Assembly (NCBI GenBank): GCA_947628005.1
Contig: CANQYI010000004.1
Coordinates: 144,042 to 192,475 of the forward strand
DNA length: 48,434 nt
Origin: an uncultured Clostridia bacterium
GTDB lineage: Bacteria; Bacillota; Clostridia; TANB77; CAG-465
Reading direction: 5' to 3'
Shown here: positions 25,374 through 34,417 of the stretch, one piece after another
Layout of the letters: the number at the start of each line of letters is the position of its first letter
How positions within the stretch are numbered: the first letter of the stretch is position 1
Program-made: the position numbers and the translations under genes
Notes under the pieces: model-generated
What the model saw: the letters and a program-made list of their open reading frames with translations, nothing else
What the model was told of the DNA's origin: nothing
The model's database searches: none

Positions 25374-26660
25374 ATGAAAGTAGCTTTTTATACTTTGGGA
25401 TGTAAAGTAAATCAATATGAAACAGATATAATGAAAAAACAATTTAAAGATAGTGGTTATCAAATAGTTGAATTTGATGAAAAAGCAGATGTATATGTTG
25501 TAAATTCTTGCAGTGTTACTAATTTAGCTACAAGAAAGACAAGACAGTATATAAGTAGAGCTAAAAAATCCTTAGGAGTAGTAGTACTTTGTGGATGTTA
25601 TGCCCAAGAAATAAAAGAAGATAAAGAAAATTTAAAAAATGTAGATATAATTTTAGGAAATGAAGAAAAGAAAGATATAGTAAAATATATAGAAGAGTAT
25701 ATTAAGACTAATAAAAAAGTATACAAAATTTCTGATATAGAAGATGTAAAAAAATATGTGCAAAAAGTAACTTTAGATGAAGGAATAAATATAAGGGAAA
25801 GTATAAAGATAGAAGATGGATGTAATAATTTTTGCTCATATTGTATCATTCCATATCTTAGAGGAAGAGTAAGAAGTAGAAATATAGACCAGATAAAATC
25901 AGAAGTAAAAAAGGTAGCATTAAGTGGAGTAAAAGAGGTAGTACTAGTAGGTATAGAAATTGCATCTTATGGAAAAGATTTAGATTGCGACTTAAACTTA
26001 ATTGATGTGGTAGAACAAATATCTGATATAGATGGAATAGAAAGAATTAGATTAGGCTCAATAGAGCCAAGAATTCTTACAGATGAAAATATAATAAGAC
26101 TTTCAAAAGTAAAGAAACTATGTAATCATTTTCATATATCAGTTCAAAGTTTAGATGATACTGTATTAAAGAAAATGAATAGAAAATATGATTCTAAATA
26201 TGTAGTATCAATTATCGAAAAATTAAGAAAATATTTTGATGATCCAGCCATAACATGTGATATTATAGTAGGCTTCCCAGAGGAAACTGATGAAGAGTTT
26301 TTAAATACATATAATATGGCAAAAAAAATAGGTTTTAGTGATATACACGTTTTTAAATATTCAAAGAGAAAATACACTAAAGCGGCTAGTAATAAAAATC
26401 AAGTAGATGGAAATGTAAAAAATTATAGAAGTGAGGAATTAATAAAATTAGCATCTAAATTAAAAGAAGAATATATGAAAAAATATATTGGAAAAACAGA
26501 GAAAGTATTATTTGAATCATATTCTAAAGATGGTTATTTAGAAGGTTATACTTCTAATTATTTAAAAGTAAAAGTAAGAGGAGATAGAAGACTATGGGCA
26601 AAAGTCTTAGAAGTAGAATTGCTTTCAATAGACGAAGATTTAATCTTAGGAAAATTATAA
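25374..26660 (+). CDS. mtaB: tRNA (N6-threonylcarbamoyladenosine(37)-C2)-methylthiotransferase MtaB
   Basis: Radical SAM enzyme that turns t6A37 into ms2t6A37 in tRNA. N-terminal UPF0004 domain with YTLGCKVNQYE, NSCSVTN and CGCYAQ, whose three Cys hold the second cluster. Radical SAM motif C150xxxC154xxC157 in DGCNNFCSYC. The C-terminal TRAM domain (about 365-428) ends with VELLSIDEDLILGKL. Complete and canonical. SD AAGGAG. Its last 67 nt overlap the next gene in another frame. Confidence 0.95.
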   Translation: MKVAFYTLGCKVNQYETDIMKKQFKDSGYQIVEFDEKADVYVVNSCSVTNLATRKTRQYISRAKKSLGVVVLCGCYAQEIKEDKENLKNVDIILGNEEKKDIVKYIEEYIKTNKKVYKISDIEDVKKYVQKVTLDEGINIRESIKIEDGCNNFCSYCIIPYLRGRVRSRNIDQIKSEVKKVALSGVKEVVLVGIEIASYGKDLDCDLNLIDVVEQISDIDGIERIRLGSIEPRILTDENIIRLSKVKKLCNHFHISVQSLDDTVLKKMNRKYDSKYVVSIIEKLRKYFDDPAITCDIIVGFPEETDEEFLNTYNMAKKIGFSDIHVFKYSKRKYTKAASNKNQVDGNVKNYRSEELIKLASKLKEEYMKKYIGKTEKVLFESYSKDGYLEGYTSNYLKVKVRGDRRLWAKVLEVELLSIDEDLILGKL

Positions 26661-27805
26661 GTATAAGAAATACAGTAATTTTAGTAAGCATAGTATTTGT
26701 TTTAATTGTAGGTGTAAGTGTTACAAGTACCTTATTGTTAAAAAGAAAAGTGGCAAATTCTACAGTAAAATATAATGAAGAAACTGATATTGCAGTAAAT
26801 TCTACATTAGATAATGTTGAAGATAAAGAAAATACTCAAAGCGATGGAAAAGTCGAAAATACGAATGATAACAATAATATAACTATAAATTTATTAGGGG
26901 AAATCATGATGGGAGGAGAAGTCTCAAAAAATCTAGGTTATGTATATTCTTATGCGTTTAAAGATATTTATACTATAACTAGAGCATCAGATTTTACTTA
27001 CGCAAATTTATCTACAAATATAACTAATTTAGATAAAATTGAAGACCCAAAAAGTAAATATATAGTTACAAAAGATGTTATAAACGGTATTAATGCTTTA
27101 GGCATTGACTCTATATCAGTTGCATCAGATCATATGTTAGATTTTTCAGAAAAGATGTTTAGAACAACTAGAGGTATATTAGAAAATAGCAATATATATG
27201 TAGCGGGTCAAAAAGATAATCCGGTATACTTTGAAAAAAATAATAAAAAGATAGCTATAATATCAACAAACTCAGTAATTTTAGGCACAAAAAATAATTA
27301 TGAAAATAGCGGAATAAGTGTCTATAGTGCTAATAATTTAAAGAAAAATATTGAAGAAGCAAAAAAGAGTGCAAATGTTGTTATAGTTGACGTGCATTGG
27401 GGCAGAGACTATGAATATGGAGTAACAAATGAAATGAGCCAAATAGCACACAATGCAATAGATTATGGAGCAGATTTGGTAATTGGAACTCATGCTTTGG
27501 GTGTATATCCAATAATAAAATATAAGGACAAACCAATAATATATAGTCTTGGTTATTTAATTTCAGATACAGATTACCTTGTTGGAAAAGATAGTTTTAT
27601 TTTTAATTTGGTAATAGATTCAAATTCTAAAATAACTACTCTTAATATGATACCAATATATATAAAAGATAAAAAGCAGACAGTACTATATAAAAATTAT
27701 GATGAGTATAAAATGCGAGATTATTTAAAGCAAATGAATGATTGGAATGTAGAAAATTCTTTAGATTCAAAAATAGTAGATGATACTATTGTTATAAATT
27801 TTTAA
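26594..27805 (+). CDS. CapA/PgsA-like metallophosphatase-fold protein with altered metal residues
   Basis: Basic N-terminal tail, membrane segment at about 27-48, a linker, then a CapA-type domain (about 97-370). Matches include LLGEIMMGG, VHWGRDYEYG, IDYGADLVIGTH and YSLGYLISD. Several expected ligands are changed: the first Asp (GD) is E103, the Glu of NxE is missing (ANLSTN), NNH is SDH, and the GxHxH site has one His (GTHALG). So either catalysis is altered or it is a non-enzymatic relative. The ATG at 26594 has GAGGAG 9 nt upstream and is the only in-frame candidate, giving the overlap with mtaB. Confidence 0.8.
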   Translation: MGKSLRSRIAFNRRRFNLRKIISIRNTVILVSIVFVLIVGVSVTSTLLLKRKVANSTVKYNEETDIAVNSTLDNVEDKENTQSDGKVENTNDNNNITINLLGEIMMGGEVSKNLGYVYSYAFKDIYTITRASDFTYANLSTNITNLDKIEDPKSKYIVTKDVINGINALGIDSISVASDHMLDFSEKMFRTTRGILENSNIYVAGQKDNPVYFEKNNKKIAIISTNSVILGTKNNYENSGISVYSANNLKKNIEEAKKSANVVIVDVHWGRDYEYGVTNEMSQIAHNAIDYGADLVIGTHALGVYPIIKYKDKPIIYSLGYLISDTDYLVGKDSFIFNLVIDSNSKITTLNMIPIYIKDKKQTVLYKNYDEYKMRDYLKQMNDWNVENSLDSKIVDDTIVINF

Positions 27806-27816
27806 TTTTGTATAAT

Positions 27817-27857
27817 AATGAAGTATTTATATAAAAGTGTAAATGCTTCATTTATTT
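27817..27857 (+). terminator. Terminator after the CapA-like gene
   Basis: AATGAAGTATTTA (27817-27829) pairs with TAAATGCTTCATT (27840-27852) with one wobble, followed by TATTTG. Confidence 0.7.
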
Positions 27858-27868
27858 GTGTAATATTA

Positions 27869-27897
27869 TTGAAATTTTGTGAAAAAAGTTATATAAT
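27869..27897 (+). promoter_or_regulatory. Sigma-A promoter of the DUF4321-radC-mre operon
   Basis: TTGAAA (27869-27874), 17-bp spacer, TATAAT (27892-27897). Confidence 0.82.
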
Positions 27898-27923
27898 ATG
27901 GACAAGTTTTTAAGAGGTGAAAT

Positions 27924-28184
27924 ATGAGAAGATTTGTTATTATTGTTTTTGCTATACTTGGTATGATTGTAGGTGTAGCGTTAGGTGAAGCTTTTGCATC
28001 TGTTCCTTATTTGTCATGGCTATCACTTGGTGGAGAAATTGGATTAAAAAATCCTGTTACAATTGATCTTAATTTTTTACAATTTACAATAGGTTTTTGG
28101 TGCAAAATAAATATAGCGGGAGTACTTTGTATGGTAGTATTTGCGTTAATTTCACATCAAATTGCAAGGATTATTAAGATATAA
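27924..28184 (+). CDS. DUF4321 small membrane protein
   Basis: 86 residues with two membrane segments (about 4-25 and 62-82) joined by a loop containing the family-type GGEIGLKNPVTIDLNFLQFTIGF. This uncharacterised family is commonly found just upstream of radC/mreB in Clostridia, as here. SD AGAGGTGA. Its TAA stop shares bases with the proposed AUA start of radC (ATAA). Confidence 0.82.
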   Translation: MRRFVIIVFAILGMIVGVALGEAFASVPYLSWLSLGGEIGLKNPVTIDLNFLQFTIGFWCKINIAGVLCMVVFALISHQIARIIKI

Positions 28185-28864
28185 TTAATATTCCTAAAAT
28201 AGATAGACCGTATGAAAAATTAGAACTTAAGGGGAGTTCTAATCTTACTAATTCTGAATTACTTGCAATTATTATAAAGACTGGAACAAAAGATAGTAAT
28301 TGTGTACAGATAGCTCAAAATATTATTAATAAAAAATTGGATGATAATATTTCGTTGTTAGAATATTTAGATTCTTTGTCTTTAGAAGAACTAAAATCAT
28401 TTAGTGGTATTGGTAGAGTAAAGGCTATACAGATAAAAGCTGTTGTAGAACTTGCAAAGAGATTTTCTAAAGATTTTAATTTAGATAAATTAAAGATTAA
28501 ATCTCCAAAGGATGTATTTGATATTTTGGTAACTGAGTACATTTGTAAAAAACAAGAGATATTAAAAATAGTTATTTTAAATAAGCAAAATAAAGTAATA
28601 TTAATACACACGATAGCAATTGGTAGTACAGATAAAATTGATGTTGGAATAAAAGAATGTTTATCTGAGCCAATAAAGAATATGGCAAATGCTATAATAC
28701 TTGTACATAATCATCCTAGTGGAAGCTTAAAACCTAGTGCGCAAGATATTAATTTTACTAAAAAAATACAGGAATATTCTAAAATTTTTTCAATAGAATT
28801 ACTAGATCATATAATTATTGCAAATAATAATTATGTGAGTTTAAAAGAATTAGGATATTTTTAA
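28181..28864 (+). CDS. radC: RadC-like JAB/MPN domain protein with a non-AUG start
   Basis: N-terminal helix-hairpin-helix region (FSGIGRVKAIQIKA) and C-terminal JAB metalloprotease-like domain with H176, H178 and D189 in HNHPSG and SAQD. The family's conserved N terminus is encoded in frame (RPYEKLELKGSSNLTNSELL), but there is no ATG, GTG or TTG before the TTG at 28337, which would delete about 52 conserved residues. An ATA at 28181 overlaps the upstream stop as ATAA, with AAGGA 10 nt before it; ATT at 28184 is the alternative. From 28181 the protein has 227 residues, the usual length. Exact function of RadC is unknown despite the name. Confidence 0.85.
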   Translation: MINIPKIDRPYEKLELKGSSNLTNSELLAIIIKTGTKDSNCVQIAQNIINKKLDDNISLLEYLDSLSLEELKSFSGIGRVKAIQIKAVVELAKRFSKDFNLDKLKIKSPKDVFDILVTEYICKKQEILKIVILNKQNKVILIHTIAIGSTDKIDVGIKECLSEPIKNMANAIILVHNHPSGSLKPSAQDINFTKKIQEYSKIFSIELLDHIIIANNNYVSLKELGYF

Positions 28865-28903
28865 TTTACAAAATATACTCATTTATTAAGAGGGGGCAAA
28901 AAT

Positions 28904-29923
28904 ATGGGATTTATTTCAAAAGATATAGGTGTTGACTTAGGGACATCAAATGTAAGAATTTTTGTAAAAGGCAAAGGAATTGTTCTTTGCGAGCCTTCTG
29001 TTGTTGCAATTAATAAAATAACAGATGAGGTATTAGCAGTTGGAAATGCTGCAAAAGAAATGCTTGGAAGAACACCTGAAAATATAGTTGCTGTAAAGCC
29101 ATTAAAAGATGGAGTTATAGCTGATTTTGAAGCAACAAAAATGTTATTACAGGCTTTTATATCAAAGGTAATGCCTAGAAGTCTATTTTCAAGACCAAGA
29201 CTTGTAATTTCTATTCCTTCTGGAATAACTGATGTAGAAGAAAGAGCAGTAAAAGGTGTGGCTTATAAAGCTGCTGCTAAAGATGTCTACCTTATAGAAG
29301 AAGTTATGGCAGCTGCTATTGGTGCATCTATGACAGTAGAAAGACCAGAGGGCTCAATGATTATAGATATGGGTGGTGGAACTACTGAAATTGCAGTGCT
29401 TTCTTTAGGAGGAATAGTTGTATCAAAGACTACAAAGGTTGCTGGAGATAGATTTGATAGAGATATAGTAGAATATATTAAACAAAAATTTAACGTTATA
29501 GTTGGTCTTAGTGAAGCAGAAGAAGTAAAAAAACAAATAGGTGCTGCAACTGATGCTATGACTGAAGAAAAAATGACTATTAAGGGAAGAAATTTAACGA
29601 CTGGACTTCCTGAGACAATAACAGTAACTACTAATGATATAAATGAAGCTATAAAGGATTCATTATTTGAAATAATGAGAAATATTAAATTAACTTTGGA
29701 AGAAACTCCACCTGAACTTGCTGCTGATGTAATGGAAAAAGGAATTGTGATTTGTGGAGGACTTTCTTTACTAAAAAATATTGACAGGTTTATAACTGAT
29801 GAAACAGGAATTCCTGTGTTTATAGCAGAAAGACCAGAAGAATGTGTAATTAAAGGTGTAGGAAATGCTTTAGAAAGTATGGAAACATTAAAGAAAACTG
29901 TAAAGTCATCAAGAAAGTTTTAG
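28904..29923 (+). CDS. mreB: Rod-shape actin homologue MreB
   Basis: Bacterial actin that guides side-wall synthesis. Motifs: GVDLGTSNVRIFVKGKGIV (phosphate 1), IDMGGGTTEIAVLSLGGIV (phosphate 2), VICGGLSLL and the adenosine-site region near the C terminus. 339 residues, complete. SD AGAGGGGG, first of the mreB-mreC-mreD-mrdA run. Confidence 0.97.
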   Translation: MGFISKDIGVDLGTSNVRIFVKGKGIVLCEPSVVAINKITDEVLAVGNAAKEMLGRTPENIVAVKPLKDGVIADFEATKMLLQAFISKVMPRSLFSRPRLVISIPSGITDVEERAVKGVAYKAAAKDVYLIEEVMAAAIGASMTVERPEGSMIIDMGGGTTEIAVLSLGGIVVSKTTKVAGDRFDRDIVEYIKQKFNVIVGLSEAEEVKKQIGAATDAMTEEKMTIKGRNLTTGLPETITVTTNDINEAIKDSLFEIMRNIKLTLEETPPELAADVMEKGIVICGGLSLLKNIDRFITDETGIPVFIAERPEECVIKGVGNALESMETLKKTVKSSRKF

Positions 29924-29933
29924 AGAGGAATTT

Positions 29934-30779
29934 ATGAAATATAGATATACATTTGATGATAGAAAAAGAGAAAATAAAAAAAAGATTATATTTATAATAG
30001 TAGCTTTATTTGTGATAATACTTTTTACAGGTATTATATTTAGAAATAGTTCTAATGTAGTCGTAAATAAAATATCTAATGTAATTATTTATCCACTTAA
30101 AGCAATACATAATCAAACACTTAAAATTTCTTCATCTATTGACAAAAAATTTGCAAATACATCAGAAGTTGTAACAGAAAATGAAAATTTAAAGCAGGAG
30201 AATAGTCAACTTAAATTACAACTTCTTGAAAGTGAAAGAATATTGAGAGAAAATCAAACTTTAAAAGAAATGCTTAATATAAAAACAGTATATCAGCATT
30301 TCGATATAGTATTAGGTAATATTGTATTAAGACAACATGATAATTGGACAAAAACTTTTACAATTGATGTAGGCTCAAATGATGGTATAAAAGTAAATCA
30401 AGCTGTAGTTCATAAAGATGGACTTGTAGGTTATATTTCAAGTGTTAGTGAAGATAAAAGTGTAGTAACAACACTACTTGACCCTCAGACATCTGTAAGT
30501 GTTAATATAAGTACAATTAATGAACCTGCAATTTTAAAAGGAGATTTAGAATTAAAGGAACAAAATAAATTAAGACTTGAATCAATACCTATTGAAGCAG
30601 AAGTTTCAAATTCTGATATGTTATATACATCAGGACTTGGATCAAAGTTTCCAGCTTCTATACCAGTGGGAAAAATAGTTGAAGTAACTTCAAAAAAAAG
30701 TGATATGAATAGGTATGCTATTGTTGAACCTTCAGTTAATATATCAAAAATTTCTGAAGTTGGAATTATAATAAATTAA
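29934..30779 (+). CDS. mreC: Rod-shape-determining protein MreC
   Basis: Single-pass membrane protein (segment about 17-36) with a periplasm-side coiled coil (about 70-110, ENLKQENSQLKLQLLESE) and the two beta-barrel MreC domain (about 120-281, including NWTKTFTIDVGSNDGIK and LVGYISSV). It bridges MreB to PBP2/RodA outside the membrane. SD AGAGAGG, 10 nt after mreB. Confidence 0.95.
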   Translation: MKYRYTFDDRKRENKKKIIFIIVALFVIILFTGIIFRNSSNVVVNKISNVIIYPLKAIHNQTLKISSSIDKKFANTSEVVTENENLKQENSQLKLQLLESERILRENQTLKEMLNIKTVYQHFDIVLGNIVLRQHDNWTKTFTIDVGSNDGIKVNQAVVHKDGLVGYISSVSEDKSVVTTLLDPQTSVSVNISTINEPAILKGDLELKEQNKLRLESIPIEAEVSNSDMLYTSGLGSKFPASIPVGKIVEVTSKKSDMNRYAIVEPSVNISKISEVGIIIN

Positions 30780-30789
30780 GGGGTAAAAA

Positions 30790-31314
30790 ATGAAAAAGAA
30801 TATATTAGCATTTATATATATTTTACTGTTTGTAATTCTTATATATTTTGCTCAAACATGTATAATTTCAGATAATACCTTATTTGGTGTAAAACCTAAT
30901 TTAATCTTAATATCAGTTATTATAGTAAGTTTGTGGTACGGATTATATGCGGGAACTATATATTCATTTATTATTGGATTTATAACTGATATTCTTTATT
31001 ATAGTAATATTGGGATGTTTACAGTTGCATATACAATTTCTGGAATAATAATAGGACTTTTATATCACTATAATCAAAGACATAGTAGAATTTCTATAAT
31101 ATATGCAACTTTTATATCAGTTACAGTTTTTGAAATGGTAGAGTGTATATATTATATAGCTTTAACAAGTCATATATTTAACTTATTTTATTTATTAAAA
31201 CAGATACTTATTAGCTCTATATTAAATATTGTAATAACTTATATATTTTATGAATTACTTTTAAAATTTACAGAAAGTATTGATTCAAAAATAAGGAAGG
31301 ATAGCGCTCTATAA
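30790..31314 (+). CDS. mreD: Rod-shape-determining protein MreD
   Basis: 174-residue integral membrane protein with about five to six hydrophobic segments. The pattern FGVKPNLILISVIIVSLWYG and GIFT-like FIIGFITDILYYS is typical of MreD. Position between mreC and the PBP2 gene fixes the call. SD AAGGGG. Confidence 0.9.
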   Translation: MKKNILAFIYILLFVILIYFAQTCIISDNTLFGVKPNLILISVIIVSLWYGLYAGTIYSFIIGFITDILYYSNIGMFTVAYTISGIIIGLLYHYNQRHSRISIIYATFISVTVFEMVECIYYIALTSHIFNLFYLLKQILISSILNIVITYIFYELLLKFTESIDSKIRKDSAL

Positions 31315-31331
31315 GATGTAGATGATGAGAG

Positions 31332-33449
31332 GTGATTAAAATAAAAAAAATATTTGAAAAGATATATAATTTTTTTAATAACAGATACCTAATTTTGTCT
31401 ATAATTACAGTAGTGATATCCTTAATTTTTATTATTAGATTATTTGATTTACAGATTGTTCATGGACAAGAATATAGAGAAAAATCAGAAAGAAGGATGC
31501 TTAGAACAGAAATAATTACAGCGCCTAGAGGAGAAATAGTAGATAGAAATGGTGTAATACTTGCTACTAATAAACTTTCTTTTAATGTAGAATTATATAA
31601 AGTAAATGTCAGTGTAGAAGAACAAAATGAATCTTTGGTAAAACTTATAAACATTTTAGAATCTAATAATGATAAAATTTACTCTTCTTTTCCAATTAAT
31701 GATGATATGACTGGATTTAATTTTGAAAACGAGGAGGATGAAATAAGTTGGAAAGAGGAAATGAATTTTGATTCAAAATTAGATTTTAATCAAATAATAG
31801 AAAAATATATTGAAAGATATGCTTTAGAAAAATATGATAGACCAACTCAAATAAAATTAATTATGATAAAGTATGAAGGAAATTTATACGGCTATTCTTT
31901 ATTTAGTAGTGCAACAATAGCTAAAAATATATCTGAAAAATCACATGCACTAATAGAGGAAGATATTTATGAACTATATGGAGTAAACATTGTAAGTGTT
32001 CCAATAAGATATTACCCAAATGGGAACTTTGCTTCTCATATACTAGGTTACGTAGGAAAAATTTCTAACACAGAGTATAAAGAAAAAAAGGATGAAGGCT
32101 ATACTGTTAATAGTATAGTAGGAAAATCTGGAGTAGAATTATCTTTTGAAAAATATTTAAAAGGTGAAGATGGTGAAAATAAGGTAGAAACAGATTTAAG
32201 GGGAAATACCTCTTCAAAGACAACAACAAAAAAAGCAACAGCTGGAAATACATTGACTTTAACAATAGATTATAGATTACAAAAAGTAGCAGAAGATTCT
32301 TTAAAAAATACTATTTATAAATTAAAAGATGGTACTCTAGTTGGAAGAACTATACCAGATGCTGACTCAGGTGCAGTTGTGGTTTTAGACGTTAAGACAG
32401 GTGAAGTATTAGCAATGGTTAGTTATCCAGATTATGATATTAATTCATTAGTTAGAGGATTATCTTCTGAAGAATGGAACAAGTTAAATAATGATCCATT
32501 AAATCCTATGTATAATAGAGCTATATCAGGAACATATTCTCCAGGTTCTACTTATAAGATGTTAGTCGGTATGGCAGGACTTATGAATCAGAAAATAACA
32601 GTAGATGAAAAGATATTAGATCCTGGAATTTATCCTTATGGTCATAAGCCTAAATGTTGGATATTTAGTTATTATGGAATAACACATGGCTATGTTAATC
32701 TAACAGAAGCACTTAAAGGCTCATGTAATTGTTATTTTTATGAAGTTGGTAGAAGAATAGGCATAGATGAAATTGTAAAATATTCAAAAACTTTTGGACT
32801 TGGTGAAAAAACAGGTATAGAGCTTACTAATGAGGCAAAAGGAATAATAGCAGGTGAAAATAGAAATGATAATGAGTGGTACTTAGGAATGACTCTGTCA
32901 GCTGCAATAGGACAGTCAGATAATGCTTATACACCAATACAACTTGCAAATTATATTTCTACAATTGCTAATGGTGGGACTTTAAATAAAGTATCAATAA
33001 TAAAGAAAGTTACAAATGAGGAAACAAATATTGATGTAGATTTATCTGAAATTGAAGAATATGCATCAAGTATTACAGGAGTAAATTTTGAAACTAAGAA
33101 AACTAGCATAGATGTAAGTTATATAAATGCTATTAAAGAGGGAATGAGAGCTGTTACAAATGATACAGGCGGAACATCATATAATTTATTTAAAGATTCT
33201 AAAATAGAAGTTGCCGGAAAAACAGGAACCTCTCAAGTATCTAGTGGATCAAATGATGGTATTTTCGTTGGCTTTGCACCATATGATGATCCAGAAATAG
33301 CAGTTGTAGCTATAATACAACATGGTGAAGAAGGAACTTATACTGCTCATGTTGTAAAGCCAATAATGGATGAATACTTTAATATTTCAACTGAAGAAAA
33401 AGCAAACGAAAAGCAAGGAAATTTTGTAGAACAAAGGGTAAATTTTTAA
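31332..33449 (+). CDS. mrdA: Penicillin-binding protein 2 (class B transpeptidase)
   Basis: Side-wall transpeptidase partner of RodA. N-terminal membrane anchor (about 18-38), a dimerisation domain starting APRGEIVDRNGVILATN, then the transpeptidase domain with S406-T-Y-K409 (SPGSTYK), the SxN motif as S-C-N in KGSCNC, and KTGTSQ. An acidic insertion at about 120-170 lies in the dimerisation domain. The start is uncertain: GTG at 31332 sits inside the SD-like GAGAGGTGA, while the base triplet at the ideal 6-nt spacing (31341) is ATA. No ATG is available. Confidence 0.93.
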   Translation: MIKIKKIFEKIYNFFNNRYLILSIITVVISLIFIIRLFDLQIVHGQEYREKSERRMLRTEIITAPRGEIVDRNGVILATNKLSFNVELYKVNVSVEEQNESLVKLINILESNNDKIYSSFPINDDMTGFNFENEEDEISWKEEMNFDSKLDFNQIIEKYIERYALEKYDRPTQIKLIMIKYEGNLYGYSLFSSATIAKNISEKSHALIEEDIYELYGVNIVSVPIRYYPNGNFASHILGYVGKISNTEYKEKKDEGYTVNSIVGKSGVELSFEKYLKGEDGENKVETDLRGNTSSKTTTKKATAGNTLTLTIDYRLQKVAEDSLKNTIYKLKDGTLVGRTIPDADSGAVVVLDVKTGEVLAMVSYPDYDINSLVRGLSSEEWNKLNNDPLNPMYNRAISGTYSPGSTYKMLVGMAGLMNQKITVDEKILDPGIYPYGHKPKCWIFSYYGITHGYVNLTEALKGSCNCYFYEVGRRIGIDEIVKYSKTFGLGEKTGIELTNEAKGIIAGENRNDNEWYLGMTLSAAIGQSDNAYTPIQLANYISTIANGGTLNKVSIIKKVTNEETNIDVDLSEIEEYASSITGVNFETKKTSIDVSYINAIKEGMRAVTNDTGGTSYNLFKDSKIEVAGKTGTSQVSSGSNDGIFVGFAPYDDPEIAVVAIIQHGEEGTYTAHVVKPIMDEYFNISTEEKANEKQGNFVEQRVNF

Positions 33450-33476
33450 TAATTTCAGTTTTTTTAATGAAAATAC

Positions 33477-33505
33477 TTTAAAAATACCAAAATTTGTGTT
33501 ATAAT
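33477..33505 (+). promoter_or_regulatory. Promoter with extended -10 for rmlD
   Basis: TTTAAA (33477-33482), 17-bp spacer, TATAAT (33500-33505) with TGT before it. Confidence 0.72.
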
Positions 33506-33550
33506 ATACTTGCTAAGTTTACATATAAAATTTATAAGGGAGTGTATGAT

Positions 33551-34417
33551 ATGAAAAAAGTTTTAGTTATAGGTCAAGATGGAATGCTAGGAGGAGAATT
33601 GTATGAAAGATTAAATAATAATCCTTTATACGAAGTATATAAAACTACAATTGAAACTTTAGATATTTGTAATGAACAGGCTGTTATAGAAAAAGTAAAA
33701 GAAATAGAGCCATATTTTATAATAAATTGTGCTGCATATACTAATGTTGATGGTTGTGAAACTAATTTTGAACTTGCAAATTCTGTAAATGGAAAGGCTG
33801 TATTAAATATAGCAAATGCTGCAAATTTAGTTAATGCAACATTAATTCAAATTAGTACGGATTATGTTTTTGATGGAAAATTAGATATAGATAAAATCTA
33901 TACTGAAGATATGCAAACAAATCCAGTTAGTGCTTATGGCAAGTCAAAGCTTTTAGGTGAACAAAATGCAGCCAAGGCAAATAAATATTATATATTAAGA
34001 ACAGCTTGGCTATATGGTTTAGGCGGTAAAAACTTTGTTAAAACTATGCTTAAGCTTTCTAGTACAAAAGATGAAGTAAGTGTTGTAAACGATCAACATG
34101 GAAGTCCTACTTCTACAACAACATTATGCCAAATTATTGAAAAGGTTATGGAATTAGAACCGGCATATGGTATTTACCACTCTACAAATGAAGGCTTTAC
34201 TGTTTGGAGTGATTTTGCAAAAAAAATATTTGAACTTGCAAATGTAAAAACAAAAGTAAATCCTATAACTTCAAAAGAATATAAAGATATGTATCCAAAT
34301 TCTAGTGATAGACCAACTAATAGTATGCTTTCTAAAGAAAAATTACATTCTGTTGGTATCAATCCAGAAAAATGGGAAAATGCACTTGAAGAATATTTGA
34401 GGGAGGAATTAAAATAA
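33551..34417 (+). CDS. rmlD: dTDP-4-dehydrorhamnose reductase
   Basis: Last step of dTDP-L-rhamnose synthesis. SDR-type protein with VLVIGQDGMLGGELY (nucleotide loop), NCAAYTNVDGCE, STDYVFDG and the catalytic pair in YGKSK, then TAWLYG. The start is ATG 33551, 8 nt after GGGAG; the upstream in-frame ATG at 33494 lies within the promoter. 288 residues is normal. Its TAA stop overlaps the next ATG (TAATG). Confidence 0.94.
   Translation: MKKVLVIGQDGMLGGELYERLNNNPLYEVYKTTIETLDICNEQAVIEKVKEIEPYFIINCAAYTNVDGCETNFELANSVNGKAVLNIANAANLVNATLIQISTDYVFDGKLDIDKIYTEDMQTNPVSAYGKSKLLGEQNAAKANKYYILRTAWLYGLGGKNFVKTMLKLSSTKDEVSVVNDQHGSPTSTTTLCQIIEKVMELEPAYGIYHSTNEGFTVWSDFAKKIFELANVKTKVNPITSKEYKDMYPNSSDRPTNSMLSKEKLHSVGINPEKWENALEEYLREELK

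Noticed and set aside
28337-28864. radC starting at TTG 28337
   Set aside because: It would remove about 52 residues that match the conserved RadC N terminus, and no SD precedes this TTG.
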